Shown here piece by piece: positions 11,524-25,170 of a stretch of 64,000 nt of DNA. Position numbers and translations under genes: made by a program. Each line of letters starts with the position of its first letter. Position 1 is the first letter of the stretch. A model generated the notes under the pieces. The model was given only the letters and a program-made list of their open reading frames with translations, had not been told where the DNA came from and did not search any database. This stretch comes from Colletes latitarsis (lineage: Eukaryota > Arthropoda > Insecta > Hymenoptera > Colletidae). Where the stretch lies: assembly GCF_051014445.1 (NCBI RefSeq), contig NC_135141.1, positions 4,216,001-4,280,000 on the forward strand, written 5' to 3'.

Positions 11524-14500
11524 GTGGATCGAGGCCAGGGTTAATTGACTCTTCAGTGTGGTATCACATTACTACGTGATTCAAACCGAGAAAACCCAGG
11601 ATCTGGCCGACAAGTATGCGAAGAAGGCAAAATCATGAGCCAGATGCGGGCATAACCCAGACCTAACCAAGACCTAACCGGCGTTACCGACTAAAATACT
11701 GACCGTATCCAGGTTTAATTGACTGTTACTGTGTGGTACCACATTACTACGTGACTCAAATCTGAAAAAACCCAGGATCTGGCCAACATGTATGCGAAAA
11801 AGGCAAAATCATGAGCCAGATGCGGGCATAACCCAGACCTAACCCAGACCTAACCGGTTTTATCCTCTAAAATATTGATCGATACCAGGTTTAATTGAAT
11901 GGTACTGTGTGGTTCCACATTACTACGTGACTCAAACCCGAAAAAACCCAGGATACGACCAACAAGTATGCGAAGAAGGCAAAATCATGAGCCAGATGCG
12001 GGCATAACCCAGACCTAACCCAGACCAAACCGTTATTATCCTCTAAAATGTGGTTGGACACCAGGTTTAATTGACTGTTTCAGTGTGGTACCACATTACT
12101 ACGTGACTCAAACCCGAAAAAACCCAGGATCTGGCCAACAAGTATGCAATGAAGGCAAAATCATGAGCCAGAAGCGGGCATAACCCAGACCTAACCCAGA
12201 CCTAACCGGATTTATCCTCTAAAATATTGATCGATACAAGTTTTAATTGACTGTTACTGTGTAGTACCACATTACTACGTGATTCAGACCCGAAAATACC
12301 CAGGATCTGGTAAACAAGTATGCGAAGAAGGCAAAATCATGATCCAAATGCGGGCATAACCCAGACCTAACCCAGACCTAACCGGGTGTCATCCACTAAA
12401 ATATTGATCGATACCAGGTTTAATTGAATGGTACTGTGTGGTTCCACATTACTACGTGATTTAAACCCAGACCTAACCCAGGATCTGGCCAACAAGTATG
12501 CGAAGAAGACAAAATCATGAGCCAGATGCGGGCATGACCCAGATGTAACCCAGGCATTACCGGTTTTATCCTTTAAAATATTGATCGAAACCAGGTTTTA
12601 TTGACTGCTACAGTGTGGTACGACATTACTACGTGATTCAAATCCGAAAAAACCCAGGATCTGGTAAACGAGTATGCGAAGAAGGCAAAATCATGAGCCA
12701 GATGCGGGCATAACCCAGACCTAACCCAGACCTAACCGGGGTTACCGACTAAAATACTGACCGAATCCAGGTTCAATAGACAGTCACTGTGAGGTGTCAC
12801 ATTACTACGTGGTTCAAACCCGAAAAAACCCAGGATCCGGCCAACAAGTATGCGAAGGAGGCAAAATCATGAGCCAGATGCAGGCATAACCCAGACCTAA
12901 CCCAGACCTATCCGGTGTCATCCTTTAAAATATTGATCGAAACCAGGATTTATTGACTGTTACTGTGTGGTACCATATTACTACGTGACTCAAATCTGAA
13001 AAAACCCAGGATCTGGCCAACAAGTATGCGAAGAAGGCAAAATCATGAGCCAGATGCGGGCATGACCCAGAACTAACCCAGGCATTACCGGTTTTATCCT
13101 TTGAAATATTGATCGAAACCAGGATTTATTGACTGTTACTGTGTGGTACCACATTACTACGTGACTCAAATCTGAAAAAACCCAGTATCTGGCCAACAAG
13201 TATGCGAAGAAGGCAAAATCATGAGCCAGATGCGGGCATAACCCAGACCTAACCGGTTTTATCCTCTAAAATGTGGATCGAAACCAGGTTTAATTGACTG
13301 TTTCAGTGTGGTATCACATTACTACGTGATTCAAACCCGAAAAAACCCAGGATCTGGTAAACAAGTATGCGATGATGGCAAAATCATGAGCCAGATGCGG
13401 GCATAACCCAGACCTATCCCAGACATAACCTGTTTTATCCTCTAAAATACTTATCGACACCAGGTTTAATTGAATTATATTGTGTGGTTCCACATTACTA
13501 CGTGATTCAAACCCAGACCTTACCCAGGATCTGGCCAACAAGTATGCGATGAAGGCAAAATCATGAACCAGAAGTGGGCATAGCCCAGACCTAACCCAGA
13601 CCTAACCGGATTTATCCTCTGAAATATTGATCGATACAAGGTTTAATTGACTGTTACTGTGTGGTACCACATTACTACGTCATGCAAACCCGAAAAAACC
13701 CAGGATCTGGTAAACGAGTATGCGAAGAAGGCAAAATCATGAGCCAGATGCGGGCATAACCCAGACCTAACCCAGACCTATCCGATGTCATCCTTTAAAA
13801 TATTGATCGAAACCAGGATTTATTGACTGTTACTGTGTGGTACCACATTACTACGTGACTCAAATCTGAAAAAACCCAGGATCTGGCCAACAAGTATGCG
13901 AAGAAGGCAAAATCATGAGCCAGATGCGGGCATGACACAGAACTAACCCAGACCTATCCGGTGTCATCCTTTAAAATATTGATCGAAACCAGGATTTATT
14001 GACTGTTACTGTGTGGTACCATATTACTACGTGACTCAAATCTGAAAAAACCCAGGATCTGGCCAACAAGTATGCGAAGAAGGCAAAATCATGAGCCAGA
14101 TGCGGGCATGACCCAGAACTAACCCAGGCATTACCGGTTTTATCCTTTGAAATATTGATCGAAACCAGGATTTATTGACTGTTACTGTGTGGTACCACAT
14201 TACTACGTGATTCAAACCCAGACCTTACCCAGGATCTGGCCAACAAGTATGCGATGAAGGCAAAATCATGAGCCAGATGCGGGCATAACCCAGACCTAAC
14301 CCAGACCTAACCGGGGTTACCGACTAAAATACTGACCGAATCCAGGTTCAATAGACAGTCACTGTGAGGTGTCACATTACTACGTGGTTCAAACCCGAAA
14401 AAACCCAGGATCCGGCCAACAAGTATGCGAAGGAGGCAAAATCATGAGCCAGATGCGGGCATAACCCAGACCTAACCCAGACCTATCCGGTGTCATCCTT

Positions 14501-14812
14501 TAAAATATTGATCGAAACCAGGATTTATTGACTGTTACTGTGTGGTACCATATTACTACGTGACTCAAATCTGAAAAAACCCAGGATCTGGCCAACAAGT
14601 ATGCGAAGAAGGCAAAATCATGAGCCAGATGCGGGCATGACCCAGAACTAACCCAGGCATTACCGGTTTTATCCTTTGAAATATTGATCGAAACCAGGAT
14701 TTATTGACTGTTACTGTGTGGTACCACATTACTACGTGACTCAAATCTGAAAAAACCCAGGATCTGGCCAACAAGTATGCGAAGAAGGCAAAATCATGAG
14801 CCAGATGCGGGC
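11302..14812. repeat. 3.5-kb block, partner of 4640-8150
   Basis: Second copy of the block described at 4640-8150, offset 6662. A few private substitutions are visible, for example CGTTATTATCC near 12031 against CGGTATTATCC and AAGAAGACAAAATC near 12503. The nested 1575-bp duplication is present here too. Confidence 0.85.
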
Positions 14813-14969
14813 ATGACACAGAACTAACCCAGGCATTACCGGTATTATCCTTTGAAATATTGATCGGAACCAGGATTTATTGACTGTTACTGTGTGGTAC
14901 CACATTACTACGTGACTCAAATCTGAAAAAACCCAGGATCTGGCCAACAACTATGCGAAGAAGGCAAAA

Positions 14970-15525
14970 TCATGAGCCAGATGCGGGCATAACCCAGACC
15001 TAACCGGTTTTATCCTCTAAAATGTGGGTCGAAACCAGGTTTAATTGACTGTTTCAGTGTGGTATCACATTACTACGTGATTCAAACCGAGAAAACCCAG
15101 GATCTGGCCGACAAGTATGCGAAGAAGGCAAAATCATGAGCCAGATGCGGGCATAACCCAGACCTAACCAAGACCTAACCGGTGTTACCGACTAAAATAC
15201 TGACCGTATCCAGGTTTAATTGACTGTTACTGTGTGGTACCACATTACTACGTGATTCAAACCCGCAAAAAACCCAGGATATGGCCAACAAGTATGCGAA
15301 GAAGGCAAAACCATGAGCCAGATGCGGGCATAACCCAGACCTAACTCAGACCTAACCGGTTTTGTCCTCTAAAATATTGATCGATACCAGGTTTAATTGA
15401 ATGGTACTGTGCGGTTCCACAATACTACGTGATTCAAACCCAGACCTAACCCAGGATCTGGCCAACAAGCATGCGAAGAAGGCAAAATCATGAGCCAGAT
15501 GCGGGCATAACCCAGACCTAACCCA
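14970..15525. repeat. Partial copy of the 1.1-1.7 kb segment
   Basis: Three monomers match 1120-1675 at an offset of 13850, including CAAACCGAGAAAACCC and the CCCGCAAAAAACCC monomer with GGATATGG. The match ends where this copy has two sub-repeat units and TATCCGGTGTC. The stretch from here to 16461 is ordinary array of mixed left-domain subtypes, with one GATAAC-type variant monomer near 15865 (ATAACCTGTTTTATCC). Confidence 0.7.
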
Positions 15526-16461
15526 GACCTATCCGGTGTCATCCTTTAAAATATTGATCGAAACCAGGATTTATTGACTGCTACTGTGTGGTACCACATT
15601 ACTACGTGACTCAAATCTGAAAAAACCCAGGATCTGGCCAACATGTATGCGAAGAAGGCAAAATCATGAGCCAGGTGCGGGCATAACCCAGACCTAACCG
15701 GGGTTACCGACTAAAATACTGACCGAATCCAGGTTTAATTGACTATCACTGTGAGGTGCCACATTACTACGTGATTCAAACCCGAAAAAACCCAGGATCT
15801 GGTAAAGAAGTATGCGAAGATGGCAAAATCATGAGCCAGATGCGGGCATAACCCAGACCTAAGCCAGACATAACCTGTTTTATCCTCTAAAATATTTACC
15901 GACACAAGGTTTATTTGAATTATACTGTGTGGTTCCACATTACTACGTGATTCAAACCCAGACCTTACCCAGGATCTGGCCAACAAGTATGCGATGAAGG
16001 CAAAATCATGAACCAGATGTGGGCATAGCCCAGACCTAACCCAGACCTAACCGGATTTATCCTCTGAAATATTGATCGATACAAGGTTTAATTGACTGTT
16101 ACTGTGTGGTACCACATTACTACGTCATGCAAACCCGAAAAAACCCAGGATGTGGTAAACGAGTATGCGAAAGAGGCAAAATCATGAGCCAGATGCGGGC
16201 ATAACCCAGACCTAACCCAGACCTAACCGGGGTTACCGACTAAAATACTGACCGAATCCAGGTTCAATAGACAGTCACTGTGAGGTGCCACATTACTGCG
16301 TGATTCAAACTCGAAAAAACCCAGGATCCGGCCAACAAGTATGCGAAGAAGGCAAAATCATGAGCCAGATGCGGGCATAACCCAGACCTAACCCAGACCT
16401 GACCGGTTTTATCCTCTAAAATATTGATCGATACCAGGTTTAATTGAATGGTACTGTGTGG

Positions 16462-17151
16462 TTCCACATTACTATGTGATTCAAACCCAGACCTAACCCA
16501 GGATCTGGCCAACAGGTATGCGAAGAAGGCAAAGTCATGAGCCAGATGCGAGCATAACCCAGACCTAACCCAGACCTAACCGGTTTTATCCTCTAAAATA
16601 TTGATCGATACCAGGTTTAATTGACTGTTACTGTGTGGTATCACATTACTACGTGATTCAAACCCGAAAAAACCCAGGATCTGGCCAACACGAATGCGGA
16701 AAAGGCAAAATCATGAGCCAGATGCGGGCATAACCCAGACCTAACCCAGACCTATCCGGTGTCATCCTTTAAAATATTGATCGAAACCAGGATTTATTGA
16801 CTGTTACTGTGTGGTACCACATTACTACGTGACTCAAATCTGAAAAAACCCAGGATCTGGCCAACAAGTATGCGAAGAAGGCAAAATCATGAGCCAGATG
16901 CGGGCATGACCCAGAACTAACCCAGGCATTACCGGTTTTATCCTTTGAAATATTGATCGAAACCAGGATTTATTGACTGTTACTGTGTGGTTCCACATTA
17001 CTACGTGACTCAAATCTGAAAAAACCCAGGATCTGGCCAACAAGTATGCGAAGAAGGCAAAATCATGAGCCAGATGGGGGCATAACCCAGACCTAACCGG
17101 TTTTATCCTCTAAAATATTGATCGATACCAGGTTTAATTGAATGGTACTGT
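16462..17151. repeat. Duplicated segment, partner of 1-690
   Basis: Matches the first 690 bases of the window at an offset of 16461 and probably continues leftward beyond the window in the other copy. It is the first of a series of segments that follow the same order as 1-5 kb, so 16.5-22 kb looks like an older, rearranged duplicate of the window start. Confidence 0.8.
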
Positions 17152-17254
17152 GTGGTTCCACATTACTACGTTATTCAAACCCAGACCTTACCCAGGATCT
17201 GGCCAACAAGTATGCGATGAAGGCAAAATCATGAGCCAGAAGTGGGCATAACCC

Positions 17255-18820
17255 AGACCTAACCAAGACCTAACCGGTGTTACCGACTAAAATACTGACC
17301 GTATCCAGGTTTAATTGACTGTTACTGTGTGGTACCACATTACTACGTGATTCAAACCCGCAAAAAACCCAGGATATGGCCAACAAGTATGCGAAGAAGG
17401 CAAAACCATGAGCCAGATGCGGGCTTAACCCAGACCTAACCCAGACCTAACCGGTTTTATCCTCTAAAATATTGATCGATACCAGGTTTAATTGAATGGT
17501 ACTGTGTGGTTCCACAATACTATGTGATTCAAACCCAGACCTAACCCAGGATCAGGCCAACAAGTATGCGAAGAAGGCAAAATCATGAGCCAGATGCGGG
17601 CATAACCCAGACCTAACCCAGACCTATCCGGTGTCATCCTTTAAAATATTGATCCAAACCAGGATTTATTGACTGTTACTGTGTGGTACCACATTACTAC
17701 GTGACTCAAATCTGAAAAAACCCAGGATCTGGCCAACAAGTATGCGAAGAAGGCAAAATCATGAGCCAGATGCGGGCATGACCCAGAACTAACCCAGGCA
17801 TTACCGGTATTATCCTTTGAAATATTGATCGAAACCAGGATTTATTGACTGTTACTGTGTGGTACCACATTACTACGTGACTCCAATCTGAAAAAACCCA
17901 GGATCTGGCCAACAAGTATGCAAAGAAGGCAAAATCATGAGCCAGATGCGGGCATAACCCAGACCTAACCGGTTTTATCCTCTAAAATGTGGATCGAAAC
18001 CAGGTTTAATTGACTGTTTCAGTGTGGTATCACATTACTACGTGATTCAAACCGAGAAAACCCAGGATCTGGCCGACAAGTATGCGAAGAAGGCAAAATC
18101 ATGAGCCAGATGCGGGCATAACCCAGACCTTACCCAGACCTAACCGGATTTATCCTCTGAAATATTGATCGATACTAGGTTTAATTGACTGTTACTGTGT
18201 GGTACCACATTACTACGTCATGCAAACCCGAAAAAACCCAGGATCTGGTAAACGAGTATGCGAAGAAGGCAAAATCATGAGCCAGATGCGGGCATAACCC
18301 AGACCTAACCGGTTTTATCCTCTAAAATGTGGATCGAAACCAGGTTTAATTGACTGTTTCAGTGTGGTATCACATTACTACGTGATTCAAACCGAGAAAA
18401 CCCAGGATCTGGCCGACAAGTATGCGAAGAAGGCAAAATCATGAGCCAGATGCGGGCATAACCCTGACCTAACCAAGACCTAACCGGTGTTACCGACTAA
18501 AATACTGATCGTATCCAGGTTTAATTGACTGTTACTGTGTGGTACCACATTACTACGTGATTCAAACCCGCAAAAAACCCAGGATATGGCCAACAAGTAT
18601 GCGAAGAAGGCAAAACCATGAGCCAGATGCGGGCATAACCCAGACCTAACCCAGACCTAACCGGTTTTATCCTCTAAAATATTGATCGATACCAGGTTTA
18701 ATTGAATGGTACTGTGTGGTTCCACAATACTATGTGATTCAAACCCAGACCTAACCCAGGATCTGGCCAACAAGTATGCGAAGAAGGCAAAATCATGAGC
18801 CAGATGCGGGCATAACCCAG
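17255..18820. repeat. 1210-bp local duplication
   Basis: 17255-17610 is repeated at 18465-18820 (offset 1210, seven monomers including short ones). Both contain the CCCGCAAAAAACCCAGG monomer and the CCACAATACTATGTG monomer. Between them, 17620-18460 has the GATTTATTGACTG subtype, CCGGTATTATCC with a relative near 14840, and two GTGGATCGAAACC short monomers. Confidence 0.65.
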
Positions 18821-19330
18821 ACCTAACCGGGGTTACCGACTAAAATACTGACCGAATCCAAGTTTAATTGACTATCACAGTGAGGTGCCACATTACTACG
18901 TGATTCAAACCCGAAAAAACCCAGGATCCGGCCAACAAGTATGCGAAGAAGGCAAAATCATGAGCCAGATGCGGGCATAACCCAGACCTATCCCAGAACT
19001 GACCGGATTTTTCCTCTAAAATATTGATCGATACCAGGTTTAATTGACTGTTACTGTGTGGTACCACATTACTACTTCATGCAAACCCGAAAAAACCCAG
19101 GATCTGGCCAACACGAATGCGGAAAAGGCAAAATCATGAGCCAGATGCGGGCATAACCCAGACCTAACCCAGACCTAACCGGTTTTATCCCCTAAAATAT
19201 TGATCGATACCAGGTTTAATTGAATGGTACTGTGTGGTTCCACATTACTATGTGATTCAAACCCAGACCTAACCCAGGATCTGGTAAACAAGTATGCGAA
19301 AGAGGCAAAATCATGATCCAAATGCGGGCA
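18116..19330. repeat. Duplicated segment, partner of 961-2175
   Basis: Second copy at an offset of 17155. It is nearly colinear with the first and shares all of its unusual monomers. Small differences include CGATACTAGG near 18173 against CGATACAAGG. Confidence 0.8.
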
Positions 19331-19498
19331 TAACCCAGACCTAACCCAGACCTAACCGGATTTATCCTTTAAAATACTGACCGAATCCAGGTTTAATTGA
19401 CTGTCACTGTGAGGTGCCAAATTACTACGTGATTCAAACCCGAAAAAACCCAGGATACGGCCAACAAGTATGCGAAGAAGGCAAAATCATGAGCCAGA

Positions 19499-20908
19499 TG
19501 CGGGCATAACCCAGACCTAACCCAGACCAAACCGGTATTATCCTCTAAAATGTGGTTGGACACCAGGTTTAATTGACTGTTTCAGTGTGGTACCACATTA
19601 CTACGTGACTCAAACCCGAAAAAACCCAGGATCTGGCCAACAAGTATGCAATGAAGGCAAAATCATGATCCAAATGCGGGCATAACCCAGACCTAACCCA
19701 GACCTAACCGGGTGTCATCCACTAAAATATTGATCGATACCAGGTTTAATTGAATGGTACTGTGTGGTTCCACATTACTACGTGATTTAAACCCAGACCT
19801 AACCCAGGATCTGGCCAACAAGTATGCGAAGAAGGCAACATCATGAGCCAGATGCGGGCATGACCCAGATGTAACCCAGGCATTACCGGTTTTATCCTTT
19901 AAAATATTGATCGAAACCAGGTTTTATTGACTGCTACAGTGTGGTACGACATTACTACGTGATTCAAATCCGAAAAAACCCAGGATCTGGCCAACAAGTA
20001 TGCGAAGAAGGCAAAATCATGAGCCAGATGCGGGCATAACCCAGACCTAACCCAGACCTAACCGGTGTCATCCTTTAAAATATTGATCGAAACCAGGATT
20101 TATTGACTGTTACTGTGTGGTACCACATTATTACGTGACTCAAATCTGATAAAACCCAGGATCTGGCCAACAAGTATGCGAAGAAGGCAAAATCATGAGC
20201 CAGATGCGGGCATAACCCAGTCCTAACCAAGACCTAACCGGTGTTACCGACTAAAATACTGACCGTATCCAGGTTTAATTGACTGTTACTGTGTGGTACC
20301 ACATTACTACGTGATTCAAACCCAGACCTTACCCAGGATCTGGCCAACAAGTATGCGATGAAGGCAAAATCATGAGCCAGATGTGGGCATAGCCCAGACC
20401 TAAACCAGACCTAACCGGATTTATCCTCTGAAATATTGATCGATACAAGGATTAATTGACTGTTACTGTGTGGTACCACATTACTACTTCATGCAAACCC
20501 GAAAAAACCCAGGATCTGGTAAACGAGTATGCGTAGAAAGCAAAATCATGAGCCAGATGCGGGCATAACCCAGACCTAACCCAGACCTAACCGGTTTTAT
20601 CCTCTAAAATATTGATCGATACCAGGTTTAATTGAATGGTACTGTGTGGTTCCACATTACTACGTGATTCAATACCCAGACCTTACCCAGGATCTGGCCA
20701 ACAAGTATGCGATGAAGGCAAAATCATGGGCCAGATGCGGGCATAACCCAGACCTAACCCAGACCTAACCGGTTTTATCCTCTAAAATATTGATCGATAC
20801 CAGGTTTAATTGAATGGTACTGTGTGGTTCCACATTATTACGTGATTCAAGCCCAGACCTTACCCAGGATCTGGCCAACAAGTGTGCGATGAAGGCAAAA
20901 TCATGAGC
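19499..20908. repeat. Duplicated segment, partner of 2345-3930
   Basis: The offset to the first copy is 17154 up to about 19665 and 16978 after it, because one 176-bp monomer (the CCAGAAGCGGG one near 2515) is missing here. After 20908 the offset falls to 16270, because the 708-bp tandem duplication of 3.2-4.6 kb is absent. Both changes are whole-monomer steps. Confidence 0.78.
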
Positions 20909-22787
20909 CAGATGCGGGCATAACCCAGATCTAACCCAGACCTAACCGGGGTTACCGACTAAACTACTGACCGAATCCAGGTTTAATTGTCTGTCACTGT
21001 GATGTGGCACATTACTACGTGATTCAACCTCGAAAAAAACCCAGGATCTGACCAACAAGTATGCGAAGAAGGCAAAATCATGAGCCAGATGCGGGCATAA
21101 CCCAGACCTAACCGGTTTTATCCTCTAAAATGTGGATCGAGACCAGGGTTAATTGACTCTTCAGTGTGGTATCACATTACTACGTGATTCAAACCGAGAA
21201 AACCCAGGATCTGGCCGACAAGTATGCGAAGAAGGCAAAATCATGAGCCAGATGCGGGCATAACCCAGACCTAACCAAGACCTAACCGGCGTTACCGACT
21301 AAAATACTGACCGTATCCAGGTTTAATTGACTGTTACTGTGTGGTACCACATTACTACGTGACTCAAATCTGAAAAAACCCAGGATCTGGCCAACATGTA
21401 TGCGAAAAAGGCAAAATCATGAGCCAGATGCGGGCATAACCCAGACCTAACCCAGACCTAACCGGTTTTATCCTCTAAAATATTGATCGATACCAGGTTT
21501 AATTGAATGGTACTGTGTGGTTCCACATTACTACGTGATTCAAACCCAGACCTAACCCAGGATCTGGCCAACAAGTATGCGAAGAAGGCAAAATCATGAG
21601 CCAGATGCGGGCATAACCCAGACCTAACCCAGACCTAACCGGATTTATCCTTTAAAATACTGACCGAATCCAGGTTTAATTGACTGTCACTGTGAGGTGC
21701 CAAATTACTACGTGATTCAAACCCGAAAAAACCCAGGATACGACCAACAAGTATGCGAAGAAGGCAAAATCATGAGCCAGATGCGGGCATAACCCAGACC
21801 TAACCCCGACCAAACCGGTATTATCCTCTAAAATGTGGTTGGACACCAGGTTTAATTGACTGTTTCAGTGTGGTACCACATTACTACGTGACTCAAACCC
21901 GAAAAAACCCAGGATCTGGCCAACAAGTATGCGATGAAGGCAAAATCATGGGCCAGATGCGGGCATAACCCAGACCTAACCCAGACCTAACCGGTTTTAT
22001 CCTCTAAAATATTGATCGATACCAGGTTTAATTGAATGGTACTGTGTGGTTCCACATTATTACGTGATTCAAACCCAGACCTTACCCAGGATCTGGCTAA
22101 CAAGTGTGCGATGAAGGCAAAATCATGAGCCAGATGCGGGCATAACCCAGATCTACACCAGACCTAACCGGGGTTACCGACTAAACTACTGACCGAATCC
22201 AGGTTTAATTGTCTGTCACTGTGATGTGGCACATTACTACGTGATTCAACCTCGAAAAAAACCCAGGATCTGACCAACAAGTATGCGAAGAAGGCAAAAT
22301 CATGAGCCAGATGCGGGCATAACCCAGACCTAACCGGTTTTATCCTCTAAAATGTGGATCGAAACCAGGGTTAATTGACTCTTCAGTGTGGTATCACATT
22401 ACTACGTGATTCAAACCGAGAAAACCCAGGATCTGGCCGACAAGTATGCGAAGAAGGCAAAATCATGAGCCAGATGCGGGCATAACCCAGACCTAACCAA
22501 GACCTAACCGGCGTTACCGACTAAAATACTGACCGTATCCAGGTTTAATTGACTGTTACTGTGTGGTACCACATTACTACGTGACTCAAATCTGAAAAAA
22601 CCCAGGATCTGGCCAACATGTATGCGAAGAAGGCAAAATCATGAGCCAGATGCGGGCATAACCCAGACCTAACCCAGACCTAACCGGTTTTATCCTCTAA
22701 AATATTGATCGATACCAGGTTTAATTGAATGGTACTGTGTGGTTCCACATTACCATGTGATTCAAACCCAGACCTAACCCAGGATCT
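20715..22787. repeat. 1222-bp seven-monomer tandem duplication
   Basis: 20715-21565 is repeated at 21937-22787 (offset 1222). Shared markers are ATCATGGGCCAG, CACATTATTACGTG, CAACCTCGAAAAAAACCC, TGTGGATCGA with GGGTTAATTGACTC, and CCAACATGTATGCG. The monomers between (21566-21936) have CCAAATTACTACG and GTGGTTGGACACC. Confidence 0.78.
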
Positions 22788-25134
22788 GGTAAACAAGTAT
22801 GCGAAGAAGGCAAAATCATGATCCAAATGCGGGCATATCCCAGCCCTAACCCAGACCTAACCGGTGTTATCCACTGAAATATTTATCGATACCAGGTTTA
22901 ATTGAATGGTACTGTGTTGTTCCACATTACTACGTGATTCAAACCCAGACCTAACCCAGGATCTGGCCAACAAGTATGCGAAGAAGGCAAAATCATGAGC
23001 CAGATGCGGGCATAACCCAGACCTAACCCAGACCTAACCGGATTTATCCTTTAAAATACTGACCGAATCCAGGTTTAATTGACTGTCACTGTGAGGTGCC
23101 AAATTACTACGTGATTCAAACCCGAAAAAACCAGGATACGGCCAACAAGTATGCGAAGAAGGCAAAATCATGAACCAGATGCGGGCATAACCCAGACCTA
23201 ACCCAGACCAAACCGGTATTATCCTCTAAAATGTGGTTGGACACCAGGTTTAATTGACTGTTTCCGTGTGGTACCACATTACTACGTGATTCAAACCCGA
23301 ATAAACCCAGGATCTGGCCAACAAGTATGCGAAGAAGGCAAAATCATGAGCCAGATGCGGGCATAACCCAGACCTAACCCAGACCTAACCGGTTTTATCC
23401 TCTAAAATATTGATCGATACCAGATTTAATTGAATGGTACGGTGTGGTTCCACATTACTACGTGATTCAAACCCAGACCTTACCCAGGATCTGGCCAACA
23501 AGTATGCGATGAAGGCAAAATCATGAGCCAGATGCGGGCATAACCCAGACCTAACCCAGACCTAACCGGTTTTATCCTCTAAAATATTGATCGATACCAG
23601 GTTTAATTGAATGGTACTGTGTGGTTCCACATTATTACGTGATTCAAACCCAGACCTTACCCAGGATCTGGCCAACAAGTATGCGATGAAGGCAAAATCA
23701 TGAGCCAGATGTGGGCATAACCCAGACCTAACCCAGACCTAACCGGGTTTACGGACTAAAATACTGACCGAATCCAGGTTTAATTGTCTGTCACTGTGAT
23801 GTGGCACATTACTACGTTATTGAAACTCGAAAAAAACCCAGAATCTGGCCATCAAGTATGCGAAGAAGGCAAAATCATGAGCCAGATGCGGGCATAACCC
23901 AGACCTAACCAAGACCTAACCGGTGTTACCGACTAAAATACTGACCGTATCCAGGTTTGATTGACTGTTACTGTGTGGTACCACATTACTACGTGATTCA
24001 AACCCGAAAAAACCCAGGATATGGCCAACAAGTATGCGAAGAAGGCAAAACCATGAGCCAGATGCGGGCATAACCCAGAGCTAACCCAGACATAACCGGT
24101 TTTATCCTCTAAACTATTTATCGATACCAGGTTTAATTGACCGTTACTGTGTGGTACCACATTACTACGTGATTCAAACCCAGACCTAACCCAGGATCTG
24201 GCCAATAAGTATGCAATGACGGCAAAATCATGTGCCAGATGCGGGCATAACCCAGACCTAACCCAGACCTAACCGGTTTTATCCTCTAAAATATTGATCG
24301 ATACCAGGTTTAATTGAATGGTACTGTGTGGTTCCATATTACTACGTGATTCAAACCCAGACCTTACCCAGGATCTGGCCAGCAAGTATGCGATGAAGGC
24401 AAAATCATGAGCCAGATGCGGGCATAACCCAGACTTAACCCAGACCTAACCGGTTTTATCCTCTAAAATATTGATCGATTCCAGGTTTAATTGAATGGTA
24501 CTGTGTGGTTCCACATTACTACGTGATTCAAACCCAGACCTTACCCAGGATCTGGCCAACAAGTATGCGATGAAGGCAAAATCATGAGCCAGATGCGGGC
24601 ATAACCCAGACCTAACCCAGACCTAACCGGGGTTACCGACTAAAATACTGACCGAATCCAGGTTTAATTGTCTGTCACTGTGATGTGGCACATTACTACG
24701 TGATTCAAACTCGAAAAAACCCCAGGATCTGGCCAACAAGTATGCGAAGATGGCAAAATCATGAGCCAGATGCGGGCATAACCCAGACCTAACCCAGTCA
24801 TAACAGGTTTTATCCTCTAAAATATTTATCGATACCAGGTTTAATTGAATTATACTGTGTGGTTCCACATTACTACGTGATTCAAACCCAGACCTTACCC
24901 AGGATCTGGCCAACAAGTATGCGATGAAGGCAAAATCATGAGCCAGATGCGGGCATAACCCAGACCTAACCCAGACCTAGCCGGGGTTACCGACTAAAAT
25001 ACTGACCGAATCCAGGTTTAATTGTCTGTCACTGTGATGTGCCACATTACTACGTGATTCAAACCCGAAAAAACCCAGGATCCGGCCAACAAGTATGCGA
25101 AGAAGGCAAAATCATGAGCCAGATGCGGGCATAA

Positions 25135-25170
25135 CCCAGACCTAACCCAGACCTAACCCAGACCAGACCG
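25135..25170. repeat. Sub-repeat tract with three units (A copy)
   Basis: Three successive CCCAGACC units (the last reads CCCAGACCAGA) precede the CCGG, so this monomer is 11 bp longer than usual. The matching place in copy B (near 35710-35735) has only two units. This accounts for the offset between A and B changing from 10580 to 10569 here. The difference is a unit gain in A or a loss in B after they separated. Confidence 0.85.
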
